Shown piece by piece: positions 1 through 8,311 of a DNA stretch of 64,000 nucleotides; the first letter of the stretch is position 1, and every line of letters starts with the position of its first letter. This DNA is from Melioribacteraceae bacterium (lineage in GTDB: Bacteria; Bacteroidota; Ignavibacteria; Ignavibacteriales; Melioribacteraceae), in NCBI GenBank assembly GCA_021740785.1, contig JAIOZI010000020.1, positions 1-64,000 on the forward strand, given 5' to 3'. The notes under the pieces were generated by a model. It had not been told where the DNA came from. It ran no database searches and was given only the letters and a program-made list of their open reading frames with translations. The position numbers and the translations under genes are program-made.

Positions 1-1
1 T

Positions 2-127
2 GCTCCTAGGTTTAACAGAGCGGCAAAACGATTGGCCGAATTATTAAATGAAACTCACACAATATTTCCGGGTACAAATTTACGCTTAATTTTCAAAACC
101 ACTGCACTTTCATTTTGCGGGGGGTAA
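2..127 (+). CDS. C-terminal tail of a protein cut by the window edge, possibly a transposase
   Basis: An open frame enters from the left edge and stops with TAA at 125-127, giving about 41 residues. The readable tail includes LAELLNETHTIFPGTNLRL. A Thr-x-x-x-(F/Y)PGT-(N/D)LRL-type ending recalls the end of some DDE transposases, but this is memory of a motif, not an alignment. The duplicated queE fragment and MITE just downstream make a mobile-element remnant plausible. The start lies outside the window, so length and family cannot be judged. Confidence 0.3.
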   Translation, partial: APRFNRAAKRLAELLNETHTIFPGTNLRLIFKTTALSFCGG

Positions 128-138
128 GGTGTTCTGAT

Positions 139-467
139 ATTACTATTTTTGACATCCTGTATTCTGCAGATAAATTATTGGTTAGAAAGGAATTACGATT
201 GTTAAACCCAAAAAAATCATTGGAAATAAATTTTTTGCCGTTTGTCACTCATAAAATGTTTTATAAAAACATTTAATGTTGCGGGGTTAACCCCGACAAT
301 TTGTAAGAAAAATATTTTACTCAAATAACGAATTCCAAAATTTCTATGGCTGAGTATTTGATATTTCACAACTTACAAATTGTCGGCACGAAGGGCAGAT
401 TTTCCAATGGAAAATCTGGGTTAAAAGTAAATGAAATATATTTTTCAATTCAGGGTGAGAGCTCAAG
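139..467 (+). pseudogene. Duplicated 5' end of queE, split by a MITE
   Basis: Bases 139-206 match the region just before and over the start of the intact queE (about 3740-3815). After an interruption, 421-467 continues the match through the codons for the first residues (VNEIYFSIQGESS). The match then ends and no rest of the gene follows. The break is a 214-bp MITE at 207-420 flanked by TTAAA on both sides. This is a non-functional partial duplicate. The intact copy, more than 3 kb away, gives the uninterrupted sequence and so fixes the insertion point to the base. Confidence 0.85.
207..420 (+). mobile_element. MITE copy 1, 214 bp, TTAAA target duplication
   Basis: The element begins CCCAAAAAAATCATTGGAAA and ends TTCCAATGGAAAATCTGGG. 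The ends are imperfect inverted repeats sharing CCCA and (C)ATTGGAAA. It is flanked by TTAAA (202-206 and 421-425), absent as a pair from the intact queE. It has no ORF of note. A second near-full-length copy lies at 4863-5077 and solo ends occur near 57.1 and 57.5 kb. The TTAA-centred duplication suggests mobilisation in trans by an unidentified transposase. Confidence 0.85.
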
Positions 468-537
468 AGCTGATCTACAAAATAAATGACCATATTTATT
501 CATCGTAATCAATATTTTTTCTTATAGATCATTTTTA

Positions 538-708
538 TCACAAAATCGTACTTAAAAAGTGGTTATTGGCAGCGGCAGTTTGACTTAAATTTATTGCTGT
601 AGTTCCAGTAGTGCCACATATTGGAGGGTCATTGCTTGCATATGAAATGGATAATATACTTAATAGGAGAATACTCATAACAACTAAATTCCTCTTAAAA
701 TATTTCAT
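538..708 (-). CDS. Small secreted peptide, 56 aa, unknown function
   Basis: A 57-codon frame starts at ATG 708 behind a good ribosome site (AGGAAGAG, about 7 bases away) and ends with TGA at 538-540. It starts 11 bases after the stop of the upstream T9SS cargo gene, so the two are probably co-transcribed. Residues 1-24 form a basic then hydrophobic signal peptide (MKYFKRNLVV..LLLSILSISYA). The mature part, about 32 residues, is rich in Thr, Ala and Asn with one Cys. No family is recognised. It has no counterpart after the second copy of the cargo gene. It could be the 5' remnant of a longer gene. Confidence 0.5.
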   Translation of the reverse strand: MKYFKRNLVVMSILLLSILSISYASNDPPICGTTGTTAINLSQTAAANNHFLSTIL

Positions 709-719
709 AATTCTCTTCC

Positions 720-1679
720 TTATTTTAATAATATCATAGATTTTGTTTTAACTGGTTTTGAATTTTGTAAAATAGAATAAAAATAAATTCCGCTTGAAAC
801 CGTTTGTTTGTATCTGTTTTTACCATCCCAGTAAATTGAATAATTGCCAGGTAAGTAATCTTTATTATTAAGTAATCTATTTACCTCTTTGCCCTCAACA
901 TTATAAATTATCAACGATAATGTAGCAAATCGAGAGAGAGAGAAGTTAATAGTTGTACCAGCATTAAAAGGATTTGGATAGTTTTGTTCAAGTTCTAATG
1001 TTGATGGGAAAATACTATTTTTATAATTTTCAACAGAGGTTATTACATTAGTTGTATCACCATATAATACGCCGTCAATTACAGCGCCTCTTAAATTACT
1101 ACTGCCTATGATATCACCTCCACCTAACCACACACAACCTAAACCTTTTGCTAGGTCTACTCCATGGCGAACTAAGCCAAGTGTATCAGTAGTATCAGGA
1201 GTAAAGTAATAGTATGTATTCATAACTGTATATATTTTCCCAAAATAGTTTTCTTCATATATTATACCAACTCTTGCCATTTCGTAACCTTGAACTTCAC
1301 CATTATCATAGTAAGTCTTCAATATCCACTGGTCACCTTTTTCTGCATTTAGTTTGAATGCTATCACATTATCCGACTCAAAAACTCTTCCCCAAACTTG
1401 GTTTAAGGTGTCAATTTTATATTGAATTGTATCTGGAAAAGGAACAGCTGGAACTGAGATAGGATTTATATACCTGCTTGTTTGTGTAATATAGACATTA
1501 CCAAAAGCATCTGTTGAATCATAATGATTGAATACTTGAGCAGTGTCAACATATAACGGGCCATCATAGAAAAAGTACTCCCACATATCGCCGTCGTGTT
1601 GGGGAAAATAATCTAAATTGCTTTCTGTCTGTGCTATAATACAAGAGGTTAGAACAAATATTAAAATAAAATTTTTCAT
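720..1679 (-). CDS. T9SS-type secreted protein, duplicate copy A
   Basis: 319 residues with a signal peptide (about 1-17, ending CIIAQ) and a C-terminal T9SS type A sorting domain (about 235-319) containing LEQNYPNPFNAGT, the usual SGIYFY segment and the terminal KTKSMILLK. Cargo of this kind is exported by Sec, crosses the outer membrane by T9SS and stays on the surface or is released. The middle region is of unknown function. The gene is a tandem duplicate of the one at 1969-2949: the first 75 residues and about 165 bp of upstream DNA are nearly identical, while the C-terminal halves differ clearly. Confidence 0.85.
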   Translation of the reverse strand: MKNFILIFVLTSCIIAQTESNLDYFPQHDGDMWEYFFYDGPLYVDTAQVFNHYDSTDAFGNVYITQTSRYINPISVPAVPFPDTIQYKIDTLNQVWGRVFESDNVIAFKLNAEKGDQWILKTYYDNGEVQGYEMARVGIIYEENYFGKIYTVMNTYYYFTPDTTDTLGLVRHGVDLAKGLGCVWLGGGDIIGSSNLRGAVIDGVLYGDTTNVITSVENYKNSIFPSTLELEQNYPNPFNAGTTINFSLSRFATLSLIIYNVEGKEVNRLLNNKDYLPGNYSIYWDGKNRYKQTVSSGIYFYSILQNSKPVKTKSMILLK

Positions 1680-1852
1680 TTTAGAACTCCATTATCAAGT
1701 TTTATTGAAACTATACTCCTTAAGCTAAGTAAAGCCGGAAAAGAAGATATACAAGTTTAACAAACTGTTCTTAAGGCATTTACATGAAGAAGTAAAGTAA
1801 ATGCTGCAAACAAATATGTTGCTTATAATTAATATAGACATTATAAAAATAA
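1680..1852. repeat. Duplicated upstream block, copy A
   Basis: This block is nearly identical to 2950-3117, with only a few substitutions (for example CATGAAG against CTTGTAG). It precedes the start codon of each duplicated T9SS cargo gene, so it carries the promoter of both and is part of a tandem duplication of roughly 1.26 kb. Confidence 0.85.
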
Positions 1853-1968
1853 TCATCTTCAAATGAATGTAAGTATAACTATGAATATCAAGAATATCAC
1901 CGGAGCCGGGAAAATCGCTCCAACCTGGTTAGGTGCACTGTATTGAATTTATTCATTGTTGTTATTCC

Positions 1969-2949
1969 TTATTTTATTAATATCATTTGTTTTGTTTGTC
2001 GGAACGATCCTTTGGAAACATATTTTGAATCCATAAAAATGGTATAAAAATAGACGCCGCTTGTGAGTTTCTGATTGTATTTATCTTTAGCATTCCAATA
2101 GATAGAATAATTTCCCGGAGGATAGTATTTGTTGGTAATTAGTTCCGTCACTTCTTCGCCATTAATATTGTAGATGAGCAATGATAAATTAGCAGGCTGA
2201 GAAAGTGAGAAATTTATATTTGTTCCGGCATTAAAGGGATTGGGATAATTTTGTCTAAGTTCAAATATCTTAGGTAAATTCTTTTCAATTAGTCCTTCAA
2301 CGGAGGTAATAATATTTGTTGTATCTCCATATAATACATCAGCAATAACAGCGCCTATTAAATATACACTGCCGGGAGATTCTCCGCCACCCTTCCAAAC
2401 ACAACCTAATCCTTTAGCTAAATCTTGTCCATAAATTACATATTCTTCTTGTGTATTTGCTGTATCTGATGTGAAGTAATAATATGTATCCATTATGGTA
2501 TATATTTTTCCAAAATAATTTTGTTCATAAATCGAACCTACTTTAGCCATAGCGTAACCCATTATTTCATCATTATCATAGTAAGTTTTCTGTATCCACT
2601 GTTCACCTTTTTCTGCATCCAATTTAAAGGCGATTACATTGTCTAACTCATGCACTCTTCCCCAAACTTGGTTTAAGGTGTCAATTTTATATCTCATTGT
2701 ATCCGCAAAAGGAACTGCCGGTGTTTGAATTGGATTTATATACCTGCTTGTTTGGGTAATATAGACATTACCAAAAGCATCTGTTGAATCATAATGATTG
2801 AATACTTGAGCAGTGTCAACATATAACGGACCATCATAGTAAAAGTACTCCCACATATCGCCGTCGTGTTGGGGAAAATAATCTAAATTGCTTTCTGTCT
2901 GTGCTATAATACAAGAGGTTAGAACAAATATTAAAATAAAATTTTTCAT
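1969..2949 (-). CDS. T9SS-type secreted protein, duplicate copy B
   Basis: 326 residues with the same signal peptide and N-terminal region as the copy at 720-1679 (only Phe/Tyr at residue 37 differs in the first 70 or so), and a T9SS sorting domain carrying LRQNYPNPFNAGT and ending QTKQMILIK. The mid-region differs by scattered substitutions, the sorting domain more strongly. Function of the mature domain is unknown. Each copy has its own matching upstream block (1680-1852 and 2950-3117), so each may have its own promoter. Confidence 0.85.
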   Translation of the reverse strand: MKNFILIFVLTSCIIAQTESNLDYFPQHDGDMWEYFYYDGPLYVDTAQVFNHYDSTDAFGNVYITQTSRYINPIQTPAVPFADTMRYKIDTLNQVWGRVHELDNVIAFKLDAEKGEQWIQKTYYDNDEIMGYAMAKVGSIYEQNYFGKIYTIMDTYYYFTSDTANTQEEYVIYGQDLAKGLGCVWKGGGESPGSVYLIGAVIADVLYGDTTNIITSVEGLIEKNLPKIFELRQNYPNPFNAGTNINFSLSQPANLSLLIYNINGEEVTELITNKYYPPGNYSIYWNAKDKYNQKLTSGVYFYTIFMDSKYVSKGSFRQTKQMILIK

Positions 2950-3117
2950 TTTAGAACTCCATTATAAAGTTTTATTGAAACTATACTCCTTAAGCTAAGT
3001 AAAGCCGGAAAAGAAGATATACAAGTTTAACAAACTGTTCTTAAGGCATTTACTTGTAGAAGTAAAGTAAATGCTGCAAACAAATATGTTGCTTATAATT
3101 AATATAGACATTATAAA
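2950..3117. repeat. Duplicated upstream block, copy B
   Basis: This is the partner of 1680-1852. The match stops near 3117 (TAGACATTATAA), which marks the edge of the tandem duplication. Confidence 0.85.
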
Positions 3118-3807
3118 CTCAAGGCTCATCCCGAAGAATCGGGATGTCCACTTTGTTACCATTTCCGGTTAAAATACAGTTGCCCCAAAGGGATAAATGC
3201 GTAACCAACCCCCTCTGCATTATGGGGATTTAATCGCTTTTTATTTTTTCTTAATAAAACATTATTTGTCATGTTCGTAATTTATCCTGGTTCGAGAACT
3301 ATCCGTCTAACGGACTCCCAATTCCCATCCCAATATTTGCAGTACGTGTATAATTTATATTCAGTACTCAAAAACTAAACGCTTGCTGCCCGGCAAATTT
3401 TGAGTCCGCTTAATTGCTGTTTGTAAGGATTTATTTTTATCTATAAGATTAGTTAGGTTACTTTCGAAATGTAAATCAAGAATAAAAGTAAATGGGTACA
3501 TGTTTCAACTCCCCATATAATGAGAATTTAGCACAACTTAAAAAAAACTTAATTAATTTCAAATCTTTTTCAATCTAAATATATTTTGGATTTTCCATTG
3601 GCAAATCTGTGATAAATTGAGGGGTTACGTTTTCAAGATTTTCCGAATTACATTTTCAATTTGTATCGATCGCTTCTGTTGAAATATCAAAGTATTTTGG
3701 ACTGCTATGATTGTTCACAATAAATGATCTACCGTTTTAAGGGGTATATTGCTATTTTTGACATCCTGTATTCTGCAGAAAAATTATTGGTTAGAAAGGA
3801 ATTACGA
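3118..3807. other. Long gene-free stretch upstream of queE
   Basis: About 690 bases without a credible gene. It holds a perfect hairpin, CATCCCGA-AGAA-TCGGGATG (3127-3146), and a fragment resembling the MITE end (3594-3612, GGATTTTCCATTGGCAAATC). From about 3740 it matches the duplicated copy at 139-206. I saw no tRNA or clear riboswitch. Confidence 0.6.
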
Positions 3808-4446
3808 TTGTTAAAAGTAAATGAAATATATTTTTCAATTCAGGGTGAGAGCTCGAAAGCAGGTTTACCGTGTGTTTTTGTGCGCTTAACGTACTGTAAT
3901 CTGCGCTGTACTTATTGTGATACCGAATACGCATTTTACGAAGGGAAGGATCAATCAATTGATGAAATCATCTCTGAAGTAAAAAAATTTAACTGTAATC
4001 TTGTTGAAATAACAGGCGGAGAACCGCTCGTTCAGGAAGAATCGATCGACCTGATGAAACGGTTATGTGATGATGGATTTGATGTCATGCTCGAAACAGG
4101 CGGAAGTTTATCGATCAAAAACATTGATGAACGGGTGATGATAATTCTTGATTTGAAAACTCCTTCAAGCGGAATGTTAAAGAAGAATCTTTATGATAAT
4201 ATCGATATCATTAAGCAAAGAGATGAAATTAAATTTGTAATAGGCTCAAGAGAAGATTACGAATGGACAAAAGAAGTAATCGAAAAATATAATCTTACTT
4301 CAAAATGCGGAATTCTTTTCTCGGTTGTATTCGGTAAACTGGAACCGGTGAAATTAGTAAATTGGATTTTGGAAGATAATCTTAATGTAAGATTTCAACT
4401 GCAGATGCATAAATTTATTTGGGAACCCGGTAAAAAAGGTGTGTGA
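3808..4446 (+). CDS. queE: 7-carboxy-7-deazaguanine synthase QueE
   Basis: A radical SAM enzyme that converts 6-carboxy-tetrahydropterin to 7-carboxy-7-deazaguanine in the queuosine/preQ0 pathway. The CX3CX2C iron-sulfur motif is visible in TYCNLRCTYCDTEYAF, followed by EITGGEPLVQ, the GGEP motif binding SAM. I chose TTG at 3808 as start because AAGGA sits 7 bases upstream and the family starts near LKVNEIYFSIQGE; this gives 212 residues, normal for QueE. An upstream ATG at 3724 would add 28 non-homologous residues. queD follows with a one-base overlap. Confidence 0.93.
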   Translation: MLKVNEIYFSIQGESSKAGLPCVFVRLTYCNLRCTYCDTEYAFYEGKDQSIDEIISEVKKFNCNLVEITGGEPLVQEESIDLMKRLCDDGFDVMLETGGSLSIKNIDERVMIILDLKTPSSGMLKKNLYDNIDIIKQRDEIKFVIGSREDYEWTKEVIEKYNLTSKCGILFSVVFGKLEPVKLVNWILEDNLNVRFQLQMHKFIWEPGKKGV

Positions 4447-4862
4447 TGAAAATTGCTAAAGAGTTTAAATGGGAAATGGGGCACCGGCTGCCTTTTCATA
4501 AAGGGAAATGTAAAAACCTGCACGGACATACATATAAATTACTCGTTGAATTTTCCGGCGATCTTGATGTGAACGGCATGGTGATGGATTATTATGATGT
4601 TAAAAAAGTAGTGGGACCAATAGTAGAAGAACTTGATCATTCCTTCATTATTAAAAATGATGATACGGAAGTGATTGAATTCTTACAAAAAATCAATTCC
4701 AAACATGTAGTGGTCAATTTTGAAACAACTGCAGAAAATATCTGCTATTATTTTTTAGATAAAATTTCTGATGCAGATCTGCCTTCAAATATCTCAAAAA
4801 TAATGGTGAAAGTATATGAAACTGAATCCACATATGCTGAAAGTGAACGAACGTTAATTTAA
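4446..4862 (+). CDS. queD: 6-carboxy-tetrahydropterin synthase QueD
   Basis: It makes 6-carboxy-5,6,7,8-tetrahydropterin from dihydroneopterin triphosphate, the step before QueE. About 138 residues. The zinc ligands are His13 (in EMGHRLPFH), His26 and His28 (LHGH), with catalytic Cys22. ATG 4446 overlaps the queE stop by one base; a GTG at 4443 would add one codon. The stop codon lies inside the ATTTAA target duplication of the downstream MITE. Operon with queE. Confidence 0.93.
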   Translation: MKIAKEFKWEMGHRLPFHKGKCKNLHGHTYKLLVEFSGDLDVNGMVMDYYDVKKVVGPIVEELDHSFIIKNDDTEVIEFLQKINSKHVVVNFETTAENICYYFLDKISDADLPSNISKIMVKVYETESTYAESERTLI

Positions 4863-5077
4863 CCTAAAAAATTCATTGAAAATGAATTTTTTACCGCTGG
4901 TCGCTCATTAAACGTTTTAATAAAACATTTAATGTTGCGGGGTTAATCCCGCCAATTTGTAAGAAAAATATTTTACTTAAATAACGAATGCCGAAATTTC
5001 TATATAGCTTAGTATCTGATATTTCTTAACTTACAAATTGTCGGCTCGAAGGGCAGATTTTCCATTGGAAAATCTGG
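4863..5077 (+). mobile_element. MITE copy 2, 215 bp, ATTTAA target duplication
   Basis: Near-full-length relative of the element at 207-420, in the same orientation, with ends CCTAAAAAATTCATTGAAAA and CCATTGGAAAATCTGG. ATTTAA flanks it at 4857-4862 and 5078-5083. It lies between the convergent genes queD and cobB, and the duplicated bases contain the stop codon of each gene. An internal inverted pair (CAATTTGTAAG / CTTACAAATTG) gives it hairpin potential. Confidence 0.85.
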
Positions 5078-5079
5078 AT

Positions 5080-5841
5080 TTAATTTATTCTTATTTCTTT
5101 CGCTTTTTCAACTATTTTGGGTAAAACTTCTCCGGCTTTCCCGAAGAAGGATTCATCTGCAATTCGAGTCATTTCCGTGCTTTCGATATTAACTTCAACA
5201 ATGAAAGCTCCGGATTGGCGCGCGGTTATAGGGATGTAAGCTGCCGGATAGACAATTGCCGAAGTTCCCACAACAAAGCAGATATCACAACCGGAGGCTT
5301 TCCTTTCCGCCTCCGAAAATACGTCCTGAGGTAAAAATTCACCGAACCAAACCACATCGGGACGAATCAACCCGCTGCATTTAGAACAACGGGGCGATTC
5401 ACTGCCCGATTCATTTTCCAGTTTAGATATTTCGTCGGGAGAAAAAAATGTTCTACAGTCAGTACAGTAATTTCTTTCAATATTTCCGTGAAGTTCCAAT
5501 ACATTTTTGCTTCCCGCGCGGTTATGAAGGTTGTCGACATTTTGAGTAACAACCGTCACTTCATCCACAAGCTTTTCAAATTGTTTAATTGCCTCGTGAC
5601 CTAAATTCGGTTTAGTATCATGTGCAATTTTTCTTCTGTATTGATACCACTCCCAAACCAATTTGGGATTGCGCATAAATGCATCAAAACTGGCAAGTTC
5701 TTCGGGTTTAAGTTTATTCCAAATACCGTCTTTACCGCGGAAAGTAGATATGCCGCTCTCAGCAGATATTCCCGCACCGGTAAAAAAAACCACTTTCTGT
5801 GCAGTCTTCAATTTTGAGAGAAAATGATCATTAAACTTCAT
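5080..5841 (-). CDS. cobB: Sir2-family NAD-dependent protein deacylase
   Basis: Removes acyl groups from lysine using NAD+. 253 residues, typical for the bacterial class III type. Visible motifs: GAGISAESGI (22-31), QNVDNLH (100-106), catalytic His118 in ELHGN, and zinc cysteines C126, C129, C152 and C155. Tyr66 and Arg69 (WYQYRR) match the YxxR pocket linked to desuccinylase/demalonylase activity. The next upstream gene is only 1 base away, so they probably share a transcript. The stop codon lies in the target duplication of the neighbouring MITE. Confidence 0.92.
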   Translation of the reverse strand: MKFNDHFLSKLKTAQKVVFFTGAGISAESGISTFRGKDGIWNKLKPEELASFDAFMRNPKLVWEWYQYRRKIAHDTKPNLGHEAIKQFEKLVDEVTVVTQNVDNLHNRAGSKNVLELHGNIERNYCTDCRTFFSPDEISKLENESGSESPRCSKCSGLIRPDVVWFGEFLPQDVFSEAERKASGCDICFVVGTSAIVYPAAYIPITARQSGAFIVEVNIESTEMTRIADESFFGKAGEVLPKIVEKAKEIRIN

Positions 5842-5842
5842 T

Positions 5843-6619
5843 TTATTCGGTCAATTCCTTTAACATTGCCATTGCTTCTTCTTTACGCTTTTCATCATCC
5901 TCATCTTGATTCGGACTGTTAAGCGCTTTTCTAAGCATGGCAATCGCAGCATTTTCTTGGTCGGCTTCAACCAGCGCAATTGCGTAATCAACATAGAACA
6001 TAACATAATCCGGTCTTAACTCAATTGCTTTTGCAAAATGATCCAAACCGATTTCCAATTCAGCCCATCCTAATCCAAGTACGGCTCTAGCCGGAGCCCA
6101 TTTCTCACTAATTTTTGCATGAGTCCTGCCCAGCACATAATGAGAAGTTGATAAAATTTCATCTCCGCCCGTTGCCAATTGTATGGCTTTTTCAGAATCA
6201 TCACGAACTTTATTTACAACATCCGCAACCGAAAAGACACCTTTAAAGAGTGCGATTCTACCATTTGCAATTGCACGACGCAAATATGTTTCGGATCTTT
6301 CAGGCGCCGCTTGAACTGCTTTATCCGCATAATCCAAAGCCATTTCGTATGTTTTAACCTGCTGCTCTTCCTGCTCACCGGTGCTTGCAGGCAGATGCTC
6401 GCCGATATCAACATATGCGCGGCTGATTCTCCAAAGTACTTCCCAATTATTCGGCTCTAATTTTTCGGCTTTTTTTAATACATCTAAAGCGGCTTGATTT
6501 AGAAATGACTTTGTTAAACTATCCGATTGAGATATCAATCTTTCTACGGACTGTGAATAAAGCGTAGATGACAGTACAAAAAATAAAATTACAAGCCCCC
6601 ATGATACTTTGGTTTTCAT
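5843..6619 (-). CDS. Exported TPR-like repeat protein
   Basis: 258 residues with a signal peptide (about 1-23, ending STLYSQ), so probably periplasmic. The rest is helical and TPR-like, for example LDVLKKAEKLEPNNWEVLW and a repeat near 190-240 (AKAIELRPDYVMFYVDYAIA). The arrangement recalls bacterial proteins similar to regulator of microtubule dynamics, known only by repeat type. It likely mediates protein contacts; partners are unknown. It lies in a minus-strand run between the yhaM-like gene and the sirtuin gene. Confidence 0.75.
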   Translation of the reverse strand: MKTKVSWGLVILFFVLSSTLYSQSVERLISQSDSLTKSFLNQAALDVLKKAEKLEPNNWEVLWRISRAYVDIGEHLPASTGEQEEQQVKTYEMALDYADKAVQAAPERSETYLRRAIANGRIALFKGVFSVADVVNKVRDDSEKAIQLATGGDEILSTSHYVLGRTHAKISEKWAPARAVLGLGWAELEIGLDHFAKAIELRPDYVMFYVDYAIALVEADQENAAIAMLRKALNSPNQDEDDEKRKEEAMAMLKELTE

Positions 6620-6645
6620 ATTCCGTCCCCTTGTTGAATTAATTA

Positions 6646-7635
6646 TTATTCGAATAAATTTTCCTTGAAATCTTTTTCGTTATCATTTTTACTTATGTAG
6701 AGAGATGTATTTGCAAGCGGCAGGTAACGAGTCCATATATTTTCTGATGTTTCTTCTGCTTGGATTGCAGATTTATACGCATTCGTTTTAGCGCTCAATT
6801 CATCCGCATGATAAAGCACGATAGCTTCTAAAGTTTTGGGTTCCACGGGTGAAGCAAATTCCAGTTTACCTTGGTGACTCAAAACCAAATGTATAATTTG
6901 ATCTTTTAATTTTTCGGGAAATCCTTCAATCTCTTTTGTTTTTGATTCTATTTCCATTGCCGCAATTACAATATGACCGAGCAGTTTACCTTTATCCGTA
7001 TAATCAAATCCTGTTTCGAATGTAAGTTCTTCAGTTTTGCCAAAGTCATGAAGCGCCGCACCTGCAATTAAAATATCCCGGTTAATCTCCGGATGAATAT
7101 CGCACATCAGGTCACAAATTTTTATAATTTCAAGAGTGTGCTCAATCAATCCGCCGATATATGCGTGGTGCCAAGCCTTACCTGCCGGCACTTTGGTATA
7201 CTTTTCAAATTTTTCGTCAGTTAAAATTTTATCGAGCAGCTCTTTAATAAGGGGCTCTTCCACTTTTTCCAATCTCTCTTTCAGCTCCGTAATCATTTCT
7301 TCCAGGCTGCGTTTAGATTTCGGGAGAAAAGATTCGTGTTTAACATTATCGGAGGGAATTGCTAGTCTTATCTTGTCGATTTTAACCTGTTTCTGTCCTT
7401 GAAAATCTTCAATAGTTCCGGCAACTTTTACAATTGAACCATCGGAAACGGTTTTTTCAAAATCCTCAAAATTATCCCACATCTTTGCAGTAACTTCAGC
7501 GGACTTATCCCTAAACATCAAATTGAGATAGGGTTTTCCTGCCCTTGTTAATTTTTTTTCTACCTTAGTAAGAATAAAAAATTGACTGATTTGTTCTCCA
7601 ACTTGAATATCAATAAGTTCTTTTTTACTTGGCAT
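6646..7635 (-). CDS. yhaM: YhaM-type 3'-5' exonuclease: OB fold plus HD domain
   Basis: 329 residues. Residues about 10-95 form an OB fold nucleic-acid binding domain (KPYLNLMFRDKSAEVTAKMW), followed by an HD phosphohydrolase domain with HHAYIGGLIEHTLEI and GAALHDFGKTEEL supplying metal-binding His/Asp residues. This order and length match the YhaM/CBF1 family of single-strand-specific exoribonucleases. Cytoplasmic. It is followed 26 bases later by the TPR gene in the same direction. Confidence 0.88.
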   Translation of the reverse strand: MPSKKELIDIQVGEQISQFFILTKVEKKLTRAGKPYLNLMFRDKSAEVTAKMWDNFEDFEKTVSDGSIVKVAGTIEDFQGQKQVKIDKIRLAIPSDNVKHESFLPKSKRSLEEMITELKERLEKVEEPLIKELLDKILTDEKFEKYTKVPAGKAWHHAYIGGLIEHTLEIIKICDLMCDIHPEINRDILIAGAALHDFGKTEELTFETGFDYTDKGKLLGHIVIAAMEIESKTKEIEGFPEKLKDQIIHLVLSHQGKLEFASPVEPKTLEAIVLYHADELSAKTNAYKSAIQAEETSENIWTRYLPLANTSLYISKNDNEKDFKENLFE

Positions 7636-7705
7636 ACCAAATAGCTATTAATAATGTGTGACAATAAATTAATTTAAGAAAAAAATCGATGCTAATCTAA
7701 GGATT

Positions 7706-8242
7706 TCAATCAGACTTTTTTTTAACAACATGCTCGGGAGGAAGATAGACAAGTATCGATCTATTGATAAATTCGATTGAAATTGCCAGCATACGGTTTT
7801 TTTCGGGAGTGAAATAAATCACCCCTTCAATTCCGTCGAATGGACCATTTACAACTTTAACCCTGGTGCCCACTTTCAATTCGTCGGCAATTGAAAACTC
7901 CGATTTTGATGAAAGCATTTTCTTCACACTTTCAATCTGCCAATCGGGGATAACAGCCGGTGCGCCGTCAAACATGATTGTTCGAATTACCGACTTCTGT
8001 ATAACTGCTTTAAATCTTTCTTTCGGCAAAGCTTTTATAAAAATATAACCTCTAAACAACGGTTCCGTAACTTTCTTTTTTCTATCGCTCCACTGTTTTA
8101 CGGTTGTAATCACCGGCAGATATGTTTCGATGTTTTCTGCCAAGAGTTCAGCTTCTGCTTTAAACTCATGGCGCGGTTTTGTATAAAGCGCATACCACTT
8201 TTTTTCGGATACAACTACATTTTCATTTTCAGTATTGGTCAT
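7706..8242 (-). CDS. NusG-like transcription elongation/antitermination factor
   Basis: 178 residues: an N-terminal NGN domain (KKWYALYTKPRHEFKAEAEL, then RGYIFIKALPKERF) and a C-terminal KOW domain (VGTRVKVVNGPFDGIEGVIY). The gene is not next to secE or ribosomal protein genes, so it is probably a specialised paralog like Bacteroidota UpxY or RfaH rather than housekeeping NusG. Such factors usually precede polysaccharide operons; none is visible here, so its target is unclear. Confidence 0.85.
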   Translation of the reverse strand: MTNTENENVVVSEKKWYALYTKPRHEFKAEAELLAENIETYLPVITTVKQWSDRKKKVTEPLFRGYIFIKALPKERFKAVIQKSVIRTIMFDGAPAVIPDWQIESVKKMLSSKSEFSIADELKVGTRVKVVNGPFDGIEGVIYFTPEKNRMLAISIEFINRSILVYLPPEHVVKKKSD

Positions 8243-8311
8243 ATTCTCTAGTAATTTATTTGTATAAGCCCCTTTAGAACTCTAAGACTGAGGAATGCAA
8301 ATGTAGCAAAA

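Noticed and set aside
1870-1946. Short plus-strand frame ending in a readable peptide (ITGAGKIAPTWLG)
   Set aside because: Only about 27 codons, no ribosome site and no context; could be a chance frame or an old gene fragment.
3285-3315. GGTTCGAGAAC-like sequence resembling a tRNA T-arm
   Set aside because: No cloverleaf could be built around it: no acceptor stem or anticodon arm at the right distances.
3724-3807. Upstream ATG start for queE
   Set aside because: Adds 28 residues not in the family, while TTG 3808 has a good ribosome site and fits the family start.
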